A stretch of DNA of 64,000 nucleotides. Source: Pseudomonas hydrolytica (GTDB lineage: Bacteria > Pseudomonadota > Gammaproteobacteria > Pseudomonadales > Pseudomonadaceae). This document shows positions 18,441 through 29,606 of the stretch, piece by piece (within the stretch, counting starts at the first letter, position 1; every line of letters begins with the position of its first letter). The notes beneath the pieces are model-generated. The model was given only the letters and a program-made list of their open reading frames with translations. It was not told the origin of the DNA and made no database searches. The position numbers and the translations under genes were made by a program. The stretch spans positions 1,860,001 to 1,924,000 of the forward strand of contig NZ_CP099397.1 in the NCBI RefSeq assembly GCF_021495345.1, in the 5' to 3' direction.

Positions 18441-19028
18441 TCAGTGCTGGCGGGGCTTGAGCAGCGCAGGCTTCTCTTCCGGTGCCTGGCACAGCAGGAA
18501 GAGGGCGGTGAGCAACTCGGGAATCTGATCGATCATGCTGTCGACCAGATCGCGGTCACGGGCGATCTCGGCGAACTCGGGCTGCTCGTCGAACAGGCCG
18601 GAGCCGACCATGATCGGCAGCAGCAGCTCGCTGACCTCGTCCTCGGCGTCCTCGAACCACACGGCTTCACGCAGGAACACGCCTTCCATGAAGCCGATGC
18701 ACCAGCCGCGCAGATCGGAGTCGTCCGGGTCCTCGCCCAGGTCCAGCTCGCAGGGCAGTTCGGGTTCCTCTTCACCGGCCAACTGGCGGGCGATGTGCGC
18801 CTTGAGGTGGACCAGGGTGTTCTCGATCTCCTCGCGCTCGGCTTCGCTGCGGTAGTGCGGCGGCTCGGCGAACAGGGCGTCGATCCATTCGCGCTCGGGT
18901 ACCTGGTCCGGGCAGATCGCCAGGGCGGTGAGGTAGCCGTGGGCGGCCACGTAGTCCAATGCCTCTTCGTGCAGCTCGTCGGCATCGAGGAAGGCTTGCA
19001 GGCGTGACAATTGCTCGGCGAAGGACAT
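18441..19028 (-). CDS. UPF0149/YecA-YgfB family protein
   Basis: 195 residues, strongly acidic, soluble. It has the family pattern: an N-terminal helical repeat (LDADELHEEALDYVAAHGYLTAL), the ICPDQVPEREWIDALF segment, and the central DLRGWCIGFMEGVFLREAVW block. The C-terminal SEC-C zinc-binding tail found in longer YecA proteins is absent. Role unknown. The ATG at 19028 has an AAGG element upstream. It is divergent from recQ across a 165-bp gap. Confidence 0.85.
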   Translation of the reverse strand: MSFAEQLSRLQAFLDADELHEEALDYVAAHGYLTALAICPDQVPEREWIDALFAEPPHYRSEAEREEIENTLVHLKAHIARQLAGEEEPELPCELDLGEDPDDSDLRGWCIGFMEGVFLREAVWFEDAEDEVSELLLPIMVGSGLFDEQPEFAEIARDRDLVDSMIDQIPELLTALFLLCQAPEEKPALLKPRQH

Positions 19029-19193
19029 CGTGGGGCTACCTTGAAGGAGTAAACGAGGCTGGATTCTAGTCCACAGGCGCCCCAGCGGCCATAGCGGCAG
19101 GGCCGGGCGGCGTTAAAACTGCGGCTTCGGACGGGCAGGTGCCTGTTGAGCGCCATCGTGCGGCATAATGCGCGGCTCGATTCGGAGGCCTTC

Positions 19194-21326
<2,133 letters not shown>

Positions 21327-21407
21327 GTCGGCGTGCCGGAATGGTGCTGGCGGCACGGCGATGACGCAGCTAAGGTGTGGGGCAGACCGCCACTGAACGA
21401 GGTAACG

Positions 21408-22568
21408 GTGCGCACTTATCACGCCTGGCTAGATGACGTTCGCCCCAGCCCCTATGCCGACCAGCTCAGCCTGGGGTTCCGTTGGTTGCGCTTCTCCCGT
21501 GTACTGGAGCGCGAATACCGCACCCATTTACTGGACGAGAGCTTCGAGCTCAAGCGCATCGCGCTCAGCACGGCGATGGTCATCTGGCTGGCCCTTGCCG
21601 CGCTGGACCTGATGCTGGTGCAGCCGCCCCATCTGGGGTGGATTCTGGCCGTGCGCGTGCTGGTACTGGTCATTCTGGTGGGCTGTGGCGGCCTGATCCT
21701 GCAGCGCCGGTACATCCGCCTGCTCTTGCCGCTGAGCATGGCCTGCATCCTCGCCCTGGGTATTGGGGCTGCGGTGATCGTCGGCATCGCCCATGACGCC
21801 GACCCCAGCTATCCGTACGAGGGGCTGCTGCTGGTGAGCATGGCCGCCTATTTCCTCGTCGGCCTGCGCCTGAGCGAGGCGCTCGGCTGTGCCCTGGCGG
21901 TACTGCTGGCCTACATCGGCGCCGAGTGGCTTGCTGGCCTGCCGCTACCGCGGTTGATCAACAATGTGCTGTTCCTGCTGTTCGGCAACCTGATCGGGGC
22001 GGTGGGCTGCTACCTGCTCGAATACAAGTCGCGCGAGTACTTTCTCATCAGCCGGCTGATGCGCCTGCTGGCCGACCGCGACAGCCTCACCGGCCTGCAC
22101 AACCGGCGCAGCTTCAACCGCCAGTTCGAGCGTCTGTGGCGCCAGGCGCAGCGCGATGGGCAGTCGCTGGCACTGCTGCTCTGCGACATCGACCACTTCA
22201 AGGCTTACAACGATCACTATGGCCATCAGGCCGGTGACACCGCGCTGCAGCGGGTGGGGGCGCTGATCGAGCAGGCCGCCCGGCGCCCGCTGGACATGGG
22301 GGTGCGTCTGGGCGGCGAGGAGTTTGCCCTGCTGTTGTTCGATATCGGTCCCGACGAGGCCAGGCAGCGCGCCGAGGCGTTGCGTCAGGCACTGGAGGCG
22401 GCCGGGATTCCGCACCAGAGTTCCGACAGTGCAGCGGTGCTGACCATGTCCATCGGCGTCGCCTGCCTCAGCCCCGGCACCGAGGGCGAGTTGAGCCAGA
22501 TCTACGAGCAGGCGGACCGTGCCCTGTACGAGGCCAAGGCGTTCGGGCGTAACCAGGTGGCGGCCTGA
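21408..22568 (+). CDS. Membrane-bound GGDEF diguanylate cyclase, possible HsbD ortholog
   Basis: About 386 residues. The N-terminal half has about six hydrophobic segments (a 7TM-like sensory block); the C-terminal half is a GGDEF domain with active GGEEF, preceded by the inhibitory-site RPLD exactly five residues upstream. It should make c-di-GMP and be product-inhibited. The start is uncertain: GTG 21408 has GAGGT just upstream, while GTG 21333 would add 25 residues. Lying right after recQ and before a MarR gene matches the position I recall for P. aeruginosa hsbD, the cyclase partnered with HsbA/FlgM, but orthology needs a tree. Confidence 0.85.
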   Translation: MRTYHAWLDDVRPSPYADQLSLGFRWLRFSRVLEREYRTHLLDESFELKRIALSTAMVIWLALAALDLMLVQPPHLGWILAVRVLVLVILVGCGGLILQRRYIRLLLPLSMACILALGIGAAVIVGIAHDADPSYPYEGLLLVSMAAYFLVGLRLSEALGCALAVLLAYIGAEWLAGLPLPRLINNVLFLLFGNLIGAVGCYLLEYKSREYFLISRLMRLLADRDSLTGLHNRRSFNRQFERLWRQAQRDGQSLALLLCDIDHFKAYNDHYGHQAGDTALQRVGALIEQAARRPLDMGVRLGGEEFALLLFDIGPDEARQRAEALRQALEAAGIPHQSSDSAAVLTMSIGVACLSPGTEGELSQIYEQADRALYEAKAFGRNQVAA

Positions 22569-22673
22569 CGCCATCGCGTTCGTGAGCGGGACGTAACGGG
22601 GCGTCTTGGTCGCATCCTGAAACGCTCGGCCACAATCTGGGCTTGCTCTATGCAAAGGGTTATGGCTAGCTAC

Positions 22674-22684
22674 CTAATAATTAG
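22674..22684. promoter_or_regulatory. Perfect 11-bp palindrome CTAATAATTAG before marR gene, candidate autoregulatory operator
   Basis: It lies 31 bases before the predicted ATG of the MarR-family gene, in a stretch with a second, longer imperfect dyad (GCAAAGG at about 22652 facing CCTTTG at about 22692). MarR/SlyA proteins commonly bind AT-rich palindromes over their own promoters. Confidence 0.45.
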
Positions 22685-22714
22685 TTTTTGACCTTTGTAT
22701 GAGTCCGCTTGCCC

Positions 22715-23146
22715 ATGTCCTACCCCGATCAACACCGCTTCGCCATGCAAGTCGCCCAACTCTCCCGTGCCTGGCGCTCCGAACTCGACCGGCGCCTGGT
22801 CGGCCTCGGCCTGTCCCAGGCGCGCTGGCTGGTGCTGCTGCACCTGGCGCGATTCACCGAGATGCCGACCCAGCGCGAATTGGCGCAGAGCGTGGGGGTC
22901 GAAGGGCCTACCCTAGCGCGGTTGCTCGACAGTCTCGAGACTCAGGGGCTGGTGACGCGCGTCGCCGTGCCGGAGGACCGCCGGGCCAAGAAGATCGCCC
23001 TGCAGCCCAAGGCGCAGCCGCTGATCGAGAAGATCGAGGCGATCTCCACCCAGCTGCGTCAGGAAGTGTTCGCCGGCATCGACGAGGAAGATCTGCGGCG
23101 CTGTCAGCAGGTACACGCCAGGGTGTTGGGCAACCTGCTGAAGTAA
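22715..23146 (+). CDS. MarR/SlyA-family transcriptional regulator
   Basis: 143 residues from ATG 22715 (an upstream TTG would add two residues). Winged-helix fold: dimerisation helices at both ends, the recognition region RELAQSVGVEGPTLARLLDSLETQGLV at about residues 52-78, and the wing with D-R-R (VPEDRRAKKIAL). The wording around the wing is like SlyA. The target and ligand cannot be told. It lies between a diguanylate cyclase and a FimV-like gene, with its own palindrome upstream. Confidence 0.9.
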   Translation: MSYPDQHRFAMQVAQLSRAWRSELDRRLVGLGLSQARWLVLLHLARFTEMPTQRELAQSVGVEGPTLARLLDSLETQGLVTRVAVPEDRRAKKIALQPKAQPLIEKIEAISTQLRQEVFAGIDEEDLRRCQQVHARVLGNLLK

Positions 23147-23210
23147 CTTCACCTTAGCGATGTCAATTTTTCGGCCGGTTCTCGGTCGTTCGTCTTTTTT
23201 CGTCCAAATT

Positions 23211-23240
23211 TTGACTGTCAAGCCTTGATGGCATTATGAC
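23211..23240 (+). promoter_or_regulatory. Candidate fimV-like promoter with TTGACTGTCAA palindrome over -35
   Basis: TTGACT (23211-23216) followed at 16 bases by ATTATG gives a plausible sigma-70 pair. The -35 is part of a perfect 11-bp palindrome TTGACTGTCAA, suggesting an operator. The downstream untranslated leader would be about 190 bases. Confidence 0.35.
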
Positions 23241-23430
23241 TTCATCGGCAAACTAGCGACCAGTCCGCTACTTTGTGAATTAGTAGCCATAATGCAATAC
23301 GAGCCGGCCCCGACAGGGACTTCGTCACCGCGCTCGGCCCTTTGTTCAGGGCGCCAGCCTCCCGGCCATGGGATGCTCATACAGGAAGTTGAGGAGGCGG
23401 CGTTCGAGCCTGGAAAACCCTGGAGGTCAC

Positions 23431-25527
23431 ATGGCTCGGGTGCGTCAGTTGATGTTGGGTTTGGCGTCGGGTTCTGCGCTCTATTCGGGCATGGCGCCGG
23501 CGCTCGGGTTGGGTGAGATCACCCTGCATTCGGCGTTGAATCAGCCTTTCGAAGCCGAGATCGAGTTGCTTGAGGTCGGCGATCTCGGTGCGCAGGATCT
23601 GCGCGTGGGACTGGCACCGGCCGAAGTCTTCAGTCGCTCGGGTGTCGAGCGCTTCTATTTTCTCAACGACCTGCGTTTCACGCCCTTGCTGCGCGGCACG
23701 CGCAGCGTGATCCGGGTGGTTTCCAGTCGCCCGGTACGTGAGCCCTATCTGAATTTCATCGTCGAAGTGGCGCGCCCGGGTGGTCAGCTGCTGCGCGAGT
23801 ACACCGTGCTGCTCGATCCGCCGGGCTCGTCTGCCTACACCGCCGTGGCGGCCTCCAATGCAGCGGCGCCCACGCAGTCAAGCAGTGCTGCAGCGCCGGC
23901 TGCTGCTCCGGTCAGAAGCGTCACTGCCCCCAGCGCTGCGCAAGGGCATCGCCATCAGGTGGTTCGTGGCGACAGCCTGTGGTCGATTGCGGCTCGACTC
24001 CGCGAGCAGGGCAGTACGCTGTCGCAGCAGGCGCTGATGGAGGGCATCCTCGCCCTCAATCCGAGCGCCTTCGCGGGGGGCGATCCCAGCCGCCTGCAGG
24101 CCGGCGCACAGCTGTTGCTGCCCGATGCCGCCCGTGCGAGCGCTGCAGCCCCGGTTGCCGCCCAAGCCCCTGCCGCGGCGGAGCCGGTGGTCGAGCCTGC
24201 AAGTGCACCGCTGGCGGCGCAGGAATCGACTCCAGAACAGACGGAAAGCCTGCAGCAGTTGCTTGAGAGACAGCGCCAGGTCGATCTGGAGCTGGCCAAC
24301 CAGGCCGCCGAGAACCTGCAGCTGCAGCAGGGCCTGGCGCAACTGCAACTGCAGCTGCAGCAACTGCAGGAACAACTGGTACAGAAGGACGCGCAACTGG
24401 CCGAGCTGACGCAGCAGAGCAGCGCCGCAGCACCGGCGCAACCGCCTGCTGTCGTCACCGAACCCGTTTCGCAGCCCGCGGCCGCCGAGCGTAGCGGATT
24501 CTCCCTGTTGCTGGCCGGGGGCGTGGCGTTGTTGCTGTTGTTGCTCGGCGCCATGCTCTGGGCCGCGCGCCGACGCGACAAGGCCGGGCCGGTGGTTCAG
24601 GTGCAGCCCAAGGCGCAGCGACAGGCCCCGGCACCCCAGGCGCGGGCCGCGGCCGTTGCGACGCCTGAGTCGGAGTCGGAACCTGAGCCGGTGGCGGTGG
24701 TTGCGCCTGTTGCCAGGCCGGCGCCCGCTGTGCAGCGGGCGCCGGGTCCGGTCGATCCGCTGGAGGCGGCCAATGTCTACATCGCCTATGGCCGCATCAA
24801 CGAGGCGCGTGGCGAGCTGAGCAAGGCGCTGACCCTGGAGCCGCAGCGCAGCGATCTGCGTTTCCGCCTGCTGGAGGTGCTGGCGCAGCTCGGCGATGGC
24901 GCAGGCTTTGCCCGCGAGGAGGCCGTGCTGCGTGCCGAAGGCTTCGACGAGGCGCGCATCGATGCGCTCAAGGCTCGCCATCCCGGCTTGCACCATGCGG
25001 AGCCGTTCCAGGCCAGCGAGCCCGAGGTGCAGCAGCCATTGGCCCAGGCGCAGCCCGTTGCCGAGCCCGATTTCCAGCTCAACCTCGACGACCTGTCGCT
25101 GGATGCCGACTGGGACCTGGTCAGCCCGTTCCCTGCGGCGCGCAGCAAGCCCAAGGCCGCTGCCCAGCCCGAGTTCGATCCGTCTTTCTCCAGCAATCTG
25201 CAGGAGTTGCCGGAGGTGTTCGAGATGCCCGACGAAGGCGGTGGTCTCAGCGCCTTCGGCGAGATGGAGATGGTGCTCACGGATGAGGCGCTGGACGACA
25301 ACTTCCTCGACGCCTTCGCCGGTGAAGCCGATGCCACCGCGGCCCTGCAGGGTGACATCGACCAGTTGGCGGGCAATCCCCAGCACATGGCCAAGCTCAA
25401 CCAGGCTCTGGCCTACATCCAGCAGGGCGATCTGGCCACTGCCTGCGACATCCTCAACGAAGTGATCGATCAGGGTGATGACGAGCAGAAGCGGGCCGCG
25501 CGCCAGCTCCTCGCAGAAATCGCCTGA
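23431..25527 (+). CDS. FimV/HubP-family LysM polar landmark-like protein
   Basis: 698 residues, shorter than P. aeruginosa FimV (about 919). Signal/anchor region 1-28, FimV N-terminal domain about 28-130 (LGEITLHSALNQPFEAEIELL...), Ala-rich linker, LysM about 174-232 binding peptidoglycan, Gln/Leu coiled coil about 274-330, one membrane helix about 357-377, then an acidic, Pro/Ala-rich cytoplasmic part and a TPR-like C-terminal FimV domain (NQALAYIQQGDLATACDIL). ATG 23431 follows GGAGG; an upstream in-frame ATG is rejected. The true fimV usually lies beside truA, so this is more likely the paralogue near plpD than fimV itself. Confidence 0.88.
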   Translation: MARVRQLMLGLASGSALYSGMAPALGLGEITLHSALNQPFEAEIELLEVGDLGAQDLRVGLAPAEVFSRSGVERFYFLNDLRFTPLLRGTRSVIRVVSSRPVREPYLNFIVEVARPGGQLLREYTVLLDPPGSSAYTAVAASNAAAPTQSSSAAAPAAAPVRSVTAPSAAQGHRHQVVRGDSLWSIAARLREQGSTLSQQALMEGILALNPSAFAGGDPSRLQAGAQLLLPDAARASAAAPVAAQAPAAAEPVVEPASAPLAAQESTPEQTESLQQLLERQRQVDLELANQAAENLQLQQGLAQLQLQLQQLQEQLVQKDAQLAELTQQSSAAAPAQPPAVVTEPVSQPAAAERSGFSLLLAGGVALLLLLLGAMLWAARRRDKAGPVVQVQPKAQRQAPAPQARAAAVATPESESEPEPVAVVAPVARPAPAVQRAPGPVDPLEAANVYIAYGRINEARGELSKALTLEPQRSDLRFRLLEVLAQLGDGAGFAREEAVLRAEGFDEARIDALKARHPGLHHAEPFQASEPEVQQPLAQAQPVAEPDFQLNLDDLSLDADWDLVSPFPAARSKPKAAAQPEFDPSFSSNLQELPEVFEMPDEGGGLSAFGEMEMVLTDEALDDNFLDAFAGEADATAALQGDIDQLAGNPQHMAKLNQALAYIQQGDLATACDILNEVIDQGDDEQKRAARQLLAEIA

Positions 25528-25548
25528 CCGCGGTCGCCGAGCCCTTCA

Positions 25549-25580
25549 CCCAGGCCGCGCCATGCGCGGCCTGGGCGTTT
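25549..25580. terminator. Bidirectional terminator between fimV-like gene and plpD
   Basis: Perfect 12-bp stem CCCAGGCCGCGC / GCGCGGCCTGGG with a three-base loop, then CGTTTC. It sits between the two convergent stop codons, so it can serve both. Confidence 0.75.
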
Positions 25581-25609
25581 CAGGCGGGCTGAGCTTTCGG
25601 CCGGCAGCC

Positions 25610-27796
25610 TCAGAAACTCTTGCCGAGGTTGAGATACAGCGCCTTTTCCCGCTCGTCGTTGAAGCCATAGCTGAAGTTCAGCGGTCCCAGCGGCGTGTCC
25701 AGGCCGAGGAAGATGCTCGCCGCGTTGATGTAGCCGCTGTCGAAGGCATTGTCGTTGTTCCAGGCCCGGCCGCGTTCCAGCGACATGCCCAGGTACAGGG
25801 GGAAGTCCAGCGGCAGCAGAGAACGCTGGGTCAGTCGGCGGTAATAGACCATTCGCGCCAGGGCCACGTTCTGACCGCTCAGCGCGTCCTGGCGAAAGCC
25901 TGACAGCTCCTGCGCACCGCCGAGGACGAAGCCCGAGGTGACGACATCCGCCTCGTCCAGGGTGCGTCCGTAGCGACCGCCCAGCACCCAGGTATTGGCC
26001 TCTACGCTGAACACCTTGCTCAGTTCCAGCTGCCATTGGCGGTACTCGTCGTCCGCGCCCAGGCCGCTGTCGTACTGGCGCAGCAACAGACCGATGTCTT
26101 CACCGCGGCGTGGGAAGTCGAGGTTGTCGAGGGTGTCGAAGGAGTACTTCAGCTCGTAGTAGCCCTCGCTGAAACTGAAGCTGGGCAGATCGCGCTCGCC
26201 CACGCGCACGTCCGCCTCGCCCCATGCCTGGCCGATGCCGAAGCGGATCTCGCCGTTGTTGGCGATCTGCCGGCCGAGGTTGAGGCCGTAGCCGTAGCGC
26301 TCCAGGCGGTACTCGGCGATGGGGTCGTTGTCCACTATGGCTTCGATGTTCTGCGCCTCACCGAACAGATAGGGCGCGGCGAAGTAGCGCGAACCGGCGT
26401 CCAGCGGCTGATAGAACTCGCTGTACAGCTCCTGACGGTCGCCGAGCTGCAGGCGAGTCAGCCATTCGGCTCCCAGTTCGTTGATGCCGTTGACGCGGTA
26501 ACTGGCGCCAATGTTGAAAGTGCTGTCGCCGCGCATGTCATCGGACAGGTTCAGGCCCAGGCGCAGGTAGTCGGTGCCGGTGCGCTTGCCGCGCGCATCG
26601 ATCACCAGCGCACTGCCGCGTTCATCCAGCGGCGCCACGCGATACTGCACGCGCTCGAAGTAATCCAGGCCGTACAGCGTGCCCATGTCTTTCTGCAGTC
26701 GCTCCACATCCAGCGGCTCGTCCAGTGGCTGACGGATGTGCCGGCGGATCACCGCATCTCCGACCTTGGAGTCGTTCTCCACGCGGATTTCCCGGATCAC
26801 CGGCGTGCGCTGCTCGCGCGAGCGCGCCATGGCCAGCGCCGGGCTGCCGGCCGTGCTGCTCTGCAGGCGCGCCAGACGCTCGGCCTGGATCTGCGTGGCC
26901 CGGTAGCCGGCCTCGATCATCTGCTCGGCACGGTCGAAGTCGGCCACGCCGAAGCCCGCCAGCGGCGGCTGGATCAGCACGTCGTCGGTCTCCAGCGTGC
27001 CGAGCTGTGCCTCGGAGTTCTTGCGCATCATCAGGTTGATCGACTGGTTCATCACGTCGACCACGGTGAGCAGGTCCTTGGCTGGTTTCAGCGGCATGCC
27101 GAGGTCGACCACTATGACCCGATCCACCCCCATCTGCCGCGCCACGTCGATCGGCACGTTGTTGACCATGCCGCCGTCCACCAGCAGACGGCCGTCCAGC
27201 TCCACCGGGGCGAACACCGCGGGGATCGACATGCTGGCGCGCATCACCTGGGGCAGGTGGCCGGTGCGCATGATCACCTGCTCGCCGGTAACCACATCGG
27301 TGGCCACGGCGCGGTAGGGGATGGGTAACTGATCGAAGTCGCGGGTCGCGCTGCGATGCACCATCAGGCTTTCCAGCAGCAGCGCCAGGTTCTGCCCCTG
27401 GATGACCCCCAGGGGCAGTCCGAGGCTGCCATCATCGCGGAAGCTGAGCTTCTGCTTGACCAGGAAATCGCGGTCGTCCTGCTTGCGGCGAAAGGGTATG
27501 TCCTCACGTGGCGGCGAGTCCGACAGGGCCTGTTGCCAGTCCAGTTCCAGGGCCAGGCGCTCCAGTTCCGCCACCGAATAGCCGGCCGCGTACAGACCGC
27601 CGACGATGGCGCCCATGCTGGTGCCGGCGATGGCGTCGATGCGCAGACCCTGTTCCTCCAGGGCCTTGAGCACGCCGATATGTGCCAGGCCGCGGGCGGC
27701 GCCACCAGAGAGCACCAGGCCGACGCGCTCGCTGGCGATGGTGGGCAGGCTGGACAGGGCGAGCAGGCAGATCAGCGAACAGAGCAGGCGGCGCAT
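25610..27796 (-). CDS. plpD: PlpD-type patatin phospholipase with POTRA and 16-strand barrel (type Vd secretion)
   Basis: 728 residues. Signal peptide to about 21; patatin lipase domain about 25-310 with oxyanion loop SGGAARG, nucleophile GTSMG and catalytic Asp in VDGGMVNN; POTRA domain about 325-400 (REIRVENDSKVGDAVIRRHI); then a surface-antigen-type outer-membrane barrel ending in the terminal Phe (LNLGKSF). It secretes its own class A1 phospholipase passenger. Catalytic Ser and Asp are both present, so it should be active. Convergent with the FimV-like gene, matching the pair order recalled from P. aeruginosa. Confidence 0.94.
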   Translation of the reverse strand: MRRLLCSLICLLALSSLPTIASERVGLVLSGGAARGLAHIGVLKALEEQGLRIDAIAGTSMGAIVGGLYAAGYSVAELERLALELDWQQALSDSPPREDIPFRRKQDDRDFLVKQKLSFRDDGSLGLPLGVIQGQNLALLLESLMVHRSATRDFDQLPIPYRAVATDVVTGEQVIMRTGHLPQVMRASMSIPAVFAPVELDGRLLVDGGMVNNVPIDVARQMGVDRVIVVDLGMPLKPAKDLLTVVDVMNQSINLMMRKNSEAQLGTLETDDVLIQPPLAGFGVADFDRAEQMIEAGYRATQIQAERLARLQSSTAGSPALAMARSREQRTPVIREIRVENDSKVGDAVIRRHIRQPLDEPLDVERLQKDMGTLYGLDYFERVQYRVAPLDERGSALVIDARGKRTGTDYLRLGLNLSDDMRGDSTFNIGASYRVNGINELGAEWLTRLQLGDRQELYSEFYQPLDAGSRYFAAPYLFGEAQNIEAIVDNDPIAEYRLERYGYGLNLGRQIANNGEIRFGIGQAWGEADVRVGERDLPSFSFSEGYYELKYSFDTLDNLDFPRRGEDIGLLLRQYDSGLGADDEYRQWQLELSKVFSVEANTWVLGGRYGRTLDEADVVTSGFVLGGAQELSGFRQDALSGQNVALARMVYYRRLTQRSLLPLDFPLYLGMSLERGRAWNNDNAFDSGYINAASIFLGLDTPLGPLNFSYGFNDEREKALYLNLGKSF

Positions 27797-27867
27797 GGCG
27801 GTTTCCGGCAGGGGCAGGACGAAAGGCGGCTATTATAGGCGCCACGCCCCAGTCCAGAGCCCTAGCC

Positions 27868-28149
27868 ATGCCTGATCAGAAGCCCGAAATCGTCATCACG
27901 TATTGCACTCAATGCCAATGGTTGCTGCGCGCTGCCTGGCTGGCCCAGGAGCTGCTCAGCACCTTCGCCGACGAGCTGGGCAAGGTCAGCCTGGAGCCGG
28001 GCACCGGCGGCGTGTTTCGCATTCTCTGCGATGGCGTGCAGGTCTGGGAGCGCAAGGCTGATGGTGGCTTCCCGGAGGCCAAGGTGCTCAAGCAGCGCGT
28101 GCGCGACCAGATCGACCCGTCCCGCGACCTCGGCCATAACGACAGGTAG
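27868..28149 (+). CDS. SelT/SelW/SelH (Rdx) family thioredoxin-like protein
   Basis: 93 residues. It begins with the Rdx fold strand and redox motif (EIVITYCTQCQWLLRA); both cysteines of the CxxC are encoded by normal Cys codons, so no selenocysteine is used here. The central VSLEPGTGGVFRILCDGVQVWERK is the family's second signature. Probably a small cytosolic thiol-redox protein of unknown partner. It starts 71 bases from plpD, divergently. Confidence 0.88.
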   Translation: MPDQKPEIVITYCTQCQWLLRAAWLAQELLSTFADELGKVSLEPGTGGVFRILCDGVQVWERKADGGFPEAKVLKQRVRDQIDPSRDLGHNDR

Positions 28150-28166
28150 GGTGCGCTGTGCGCACC
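28150..28166. repeat. REP-like palindrome GGTGCGC-N3-GCGCACC
   Basis: 17-bp palindrome immediately after the SelW-like stop codon. The same 7+7 arms recur at 29492 and 29559, with flanking TAGGGTGCGC or GCACCCTA, a short intergenic repeat family of this genome. Confidence 0.6.
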
Positions 28167-28206
28167 ATGGCCTCTCGGGCGCATAGACCGGAGGCGCCCC
28201 TCACCC

Positions 28207-29058
28207 TCAACGCGCCATACGCGCCGACACGAAGATCGCACCGACGATCAGCACGCCGCCGGCCAGCATGCGCAGGGTCGGTTGTTCGCTGAACAGCCAC
28301 CAGGCGAAGAGGATGCCGTAGACCGGCTCCAGGGCGAAGATCACCGCCGTGGTGCGCGCCTTGAGCACACGCAGGCTGGCGACGAACAGGCTGTGGGCCA
28401 GGCCCGTGCAGAAGATCCCGAGCATCGCCAGCCACAGCCAGTCCATCGGTCGCACGCTGGGCAGCAGCGGCCAGGCCAGCGGCATGAAGCAGACGAACAC
28501 CGTGAGGTTCTGATACAGCGCCGCCTGTACCGGGTCGAGGCCGCGCGTACTGGCGCGGTTGAGCAGTGACAGCAGGGCGAACAGGAAGCCGGATAGGACC
28601 GCCCACAGCAGCCCGCCGGTGGCGGTGCTGGCAAGACTGAATTCCGGGGTGACCAGCACCAGCCCCAGGCAGACCACGCCGACCATGGCGAACTCCATGG
28701 GACGCGTTCGCTCGCGAAACAGCAGCCCTTCCAGCAATACGGTGAACGCCGGGAAGCTGGCGAAGCCGAGGGTGGCGATGGCCACGCCGGCGACCTTGAC
28801 CGCTTCGAAGAAGGTCACCCAGTGCGCGCCCAGGAGCAGCCCGCCGATGGCCAGCAGGGCGACCTGGCGCAGGTTCGGGCGTAGCGCGTTGCGATTGCGC
28901 CAGAGCACGGCCGTCAGGCCCAGGGCGAGGATGGCGAATAGCGCCCGGCCGCCGGCGATCATGTTCGGGGTGGTGGCTGCCAGCTTGCCGAAGATGCCCG
29001 ACAGACCGAACAGCAGGGCACCGAGGTGAATTGCCAGCAGGGCATTACGTTCCTTCAT
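28207..29058 (-). CDS. EamA/DMT-superfamily transporter
   Basis: 283 residues with ten predicted membrane helices arranged as two EamA repeats (first about 8-140, second about 145-280). The substrate is unknown; members export amino acids or metabolites. The start codon overlaps the stop of the upstream csaA gene by four bases (ATGA), so translation is coupled. Confidence 0.88.
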   Translation of the reverse strand: MKERNALLAIHLGALLFGLSGIFGKLAATTPNMIAGGRALFAILALGLTAVLWRNRNALRPNLRQVALLAIGGLLLGAHWVTFFEAVKVAGVAIATLGFASFPAFTVLLEGLLFRERTRPMEFAMVGVVCLGLVLVTPEFSLASTATGGLLWAVLSGFLFALLSLLNRASTRGLDPVQAALYQNLTVFVCFMPLAWPLLPSVRPMDWLWLAMLGIFCTGLAHSLFVASLRVLKARTTAVIFALEPVYGILFAWWLFSEQPTLRMLAGGVLIVGAIFVSARMAR

Positions 29059-29390
29059 GCCAGGCGCGCCCCGTTGGGCAGCGGCCTGTCGAAACCGGCG
29101 AGCACGACGCGCTGTTCGCTGTCGTAGACCCCCGTCACCAGGATTTCCGAACGTACGCCGGCGATGCGCTTGGGCGCGAAATTACACACGCACAGCACCT
29201 GGCGGCCCGGCAGTTCGTCGCAGCTGTAGTGAGCGGTGAGCTGGGCGCTGGAGGTCTTGAGGCCCAGCTCGCCCAGGTCCACCTCCAGCACGTAGGCCGG
29301 CTTCACGGCCTTCTCATTGGGGCGAGCGCTGCGAATGGTGCCGACGCGCAGCTCCACCTTCTCGAAATCCTGCCATTCGATGGTTTGCAT
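29055..29390 (-). CDS. csaA: CsaA-type tRNA-binding/chaperone protein
   Basis: 111 residues with the OB-fold tRNA-binding domain: VELRVGTIRSARPNEKAVKPAYVLEV, AQLTAHYSCDELPGRQVLCVCNFAPKRIAGVRSEIL and the C-terminal PLPNGARLA. These match CsaA (about 110 residues). SD AAGGAG precedes the ATG at 29390. Likely in an operon with the following transporter. It acts as a dimer and has been linked to Sec-related chaperoning in Bacillus; the role in Pseudomonas is not established. Confidence 0.88.
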   Translation of the reverse strand: MQTIEWQDFEKVELRVGTIRSARPNEKAVKPAYVLEVDLGELGLKTSSAQLTAHYSCDELPGRQVLCVCNFAPKRIAGVRSEILVTGVYDSEQRVVLAGFDRPLPNGARLA

Positions 29391-29491
29391 GGGATGCTCC
29401 TTGTTGATGCGGCGCAGTCTAGGTGCCGCAGACCCGAGCTGTCTGTCGCGGGAGTGATGAGTTTTGTCGCAAGGCTCTCGGCAGCGCGCAG

Positions 29492-29508
29492 GGTGCGCCG
29501 CGCGCACC
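29492..29508. repeat. REP-like palindrome, copy 2
   Basis: GGTGCGC and GCGCACC arms around CGC, in the 216-bp gap between the AraC gene and csaA. Confidence 0.6.
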
Positions 29509-29558
29509 AAGGCCAACCGATCGTTCCGGTGCGCGCCCATGCCTCCAGGACTACCTTC

Positions 29559-29575
29559 GGTGCGCACGGCGCACC
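29559..29575. repeat. REP-like palindrome, copy 3
   Basis: GGTGCGC and GCGCACC arms around ACG, 50 bases after copy 2, so copies 2 and 3 form a pair as in BIME-type arrangements. It ends CCCTACA, close to the AraC stop. Confidence 0.6.
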
Positions 29576-29606
29576 CTACACAGGAGTCGGAGGCGCCGAT
29601 AGGCAA

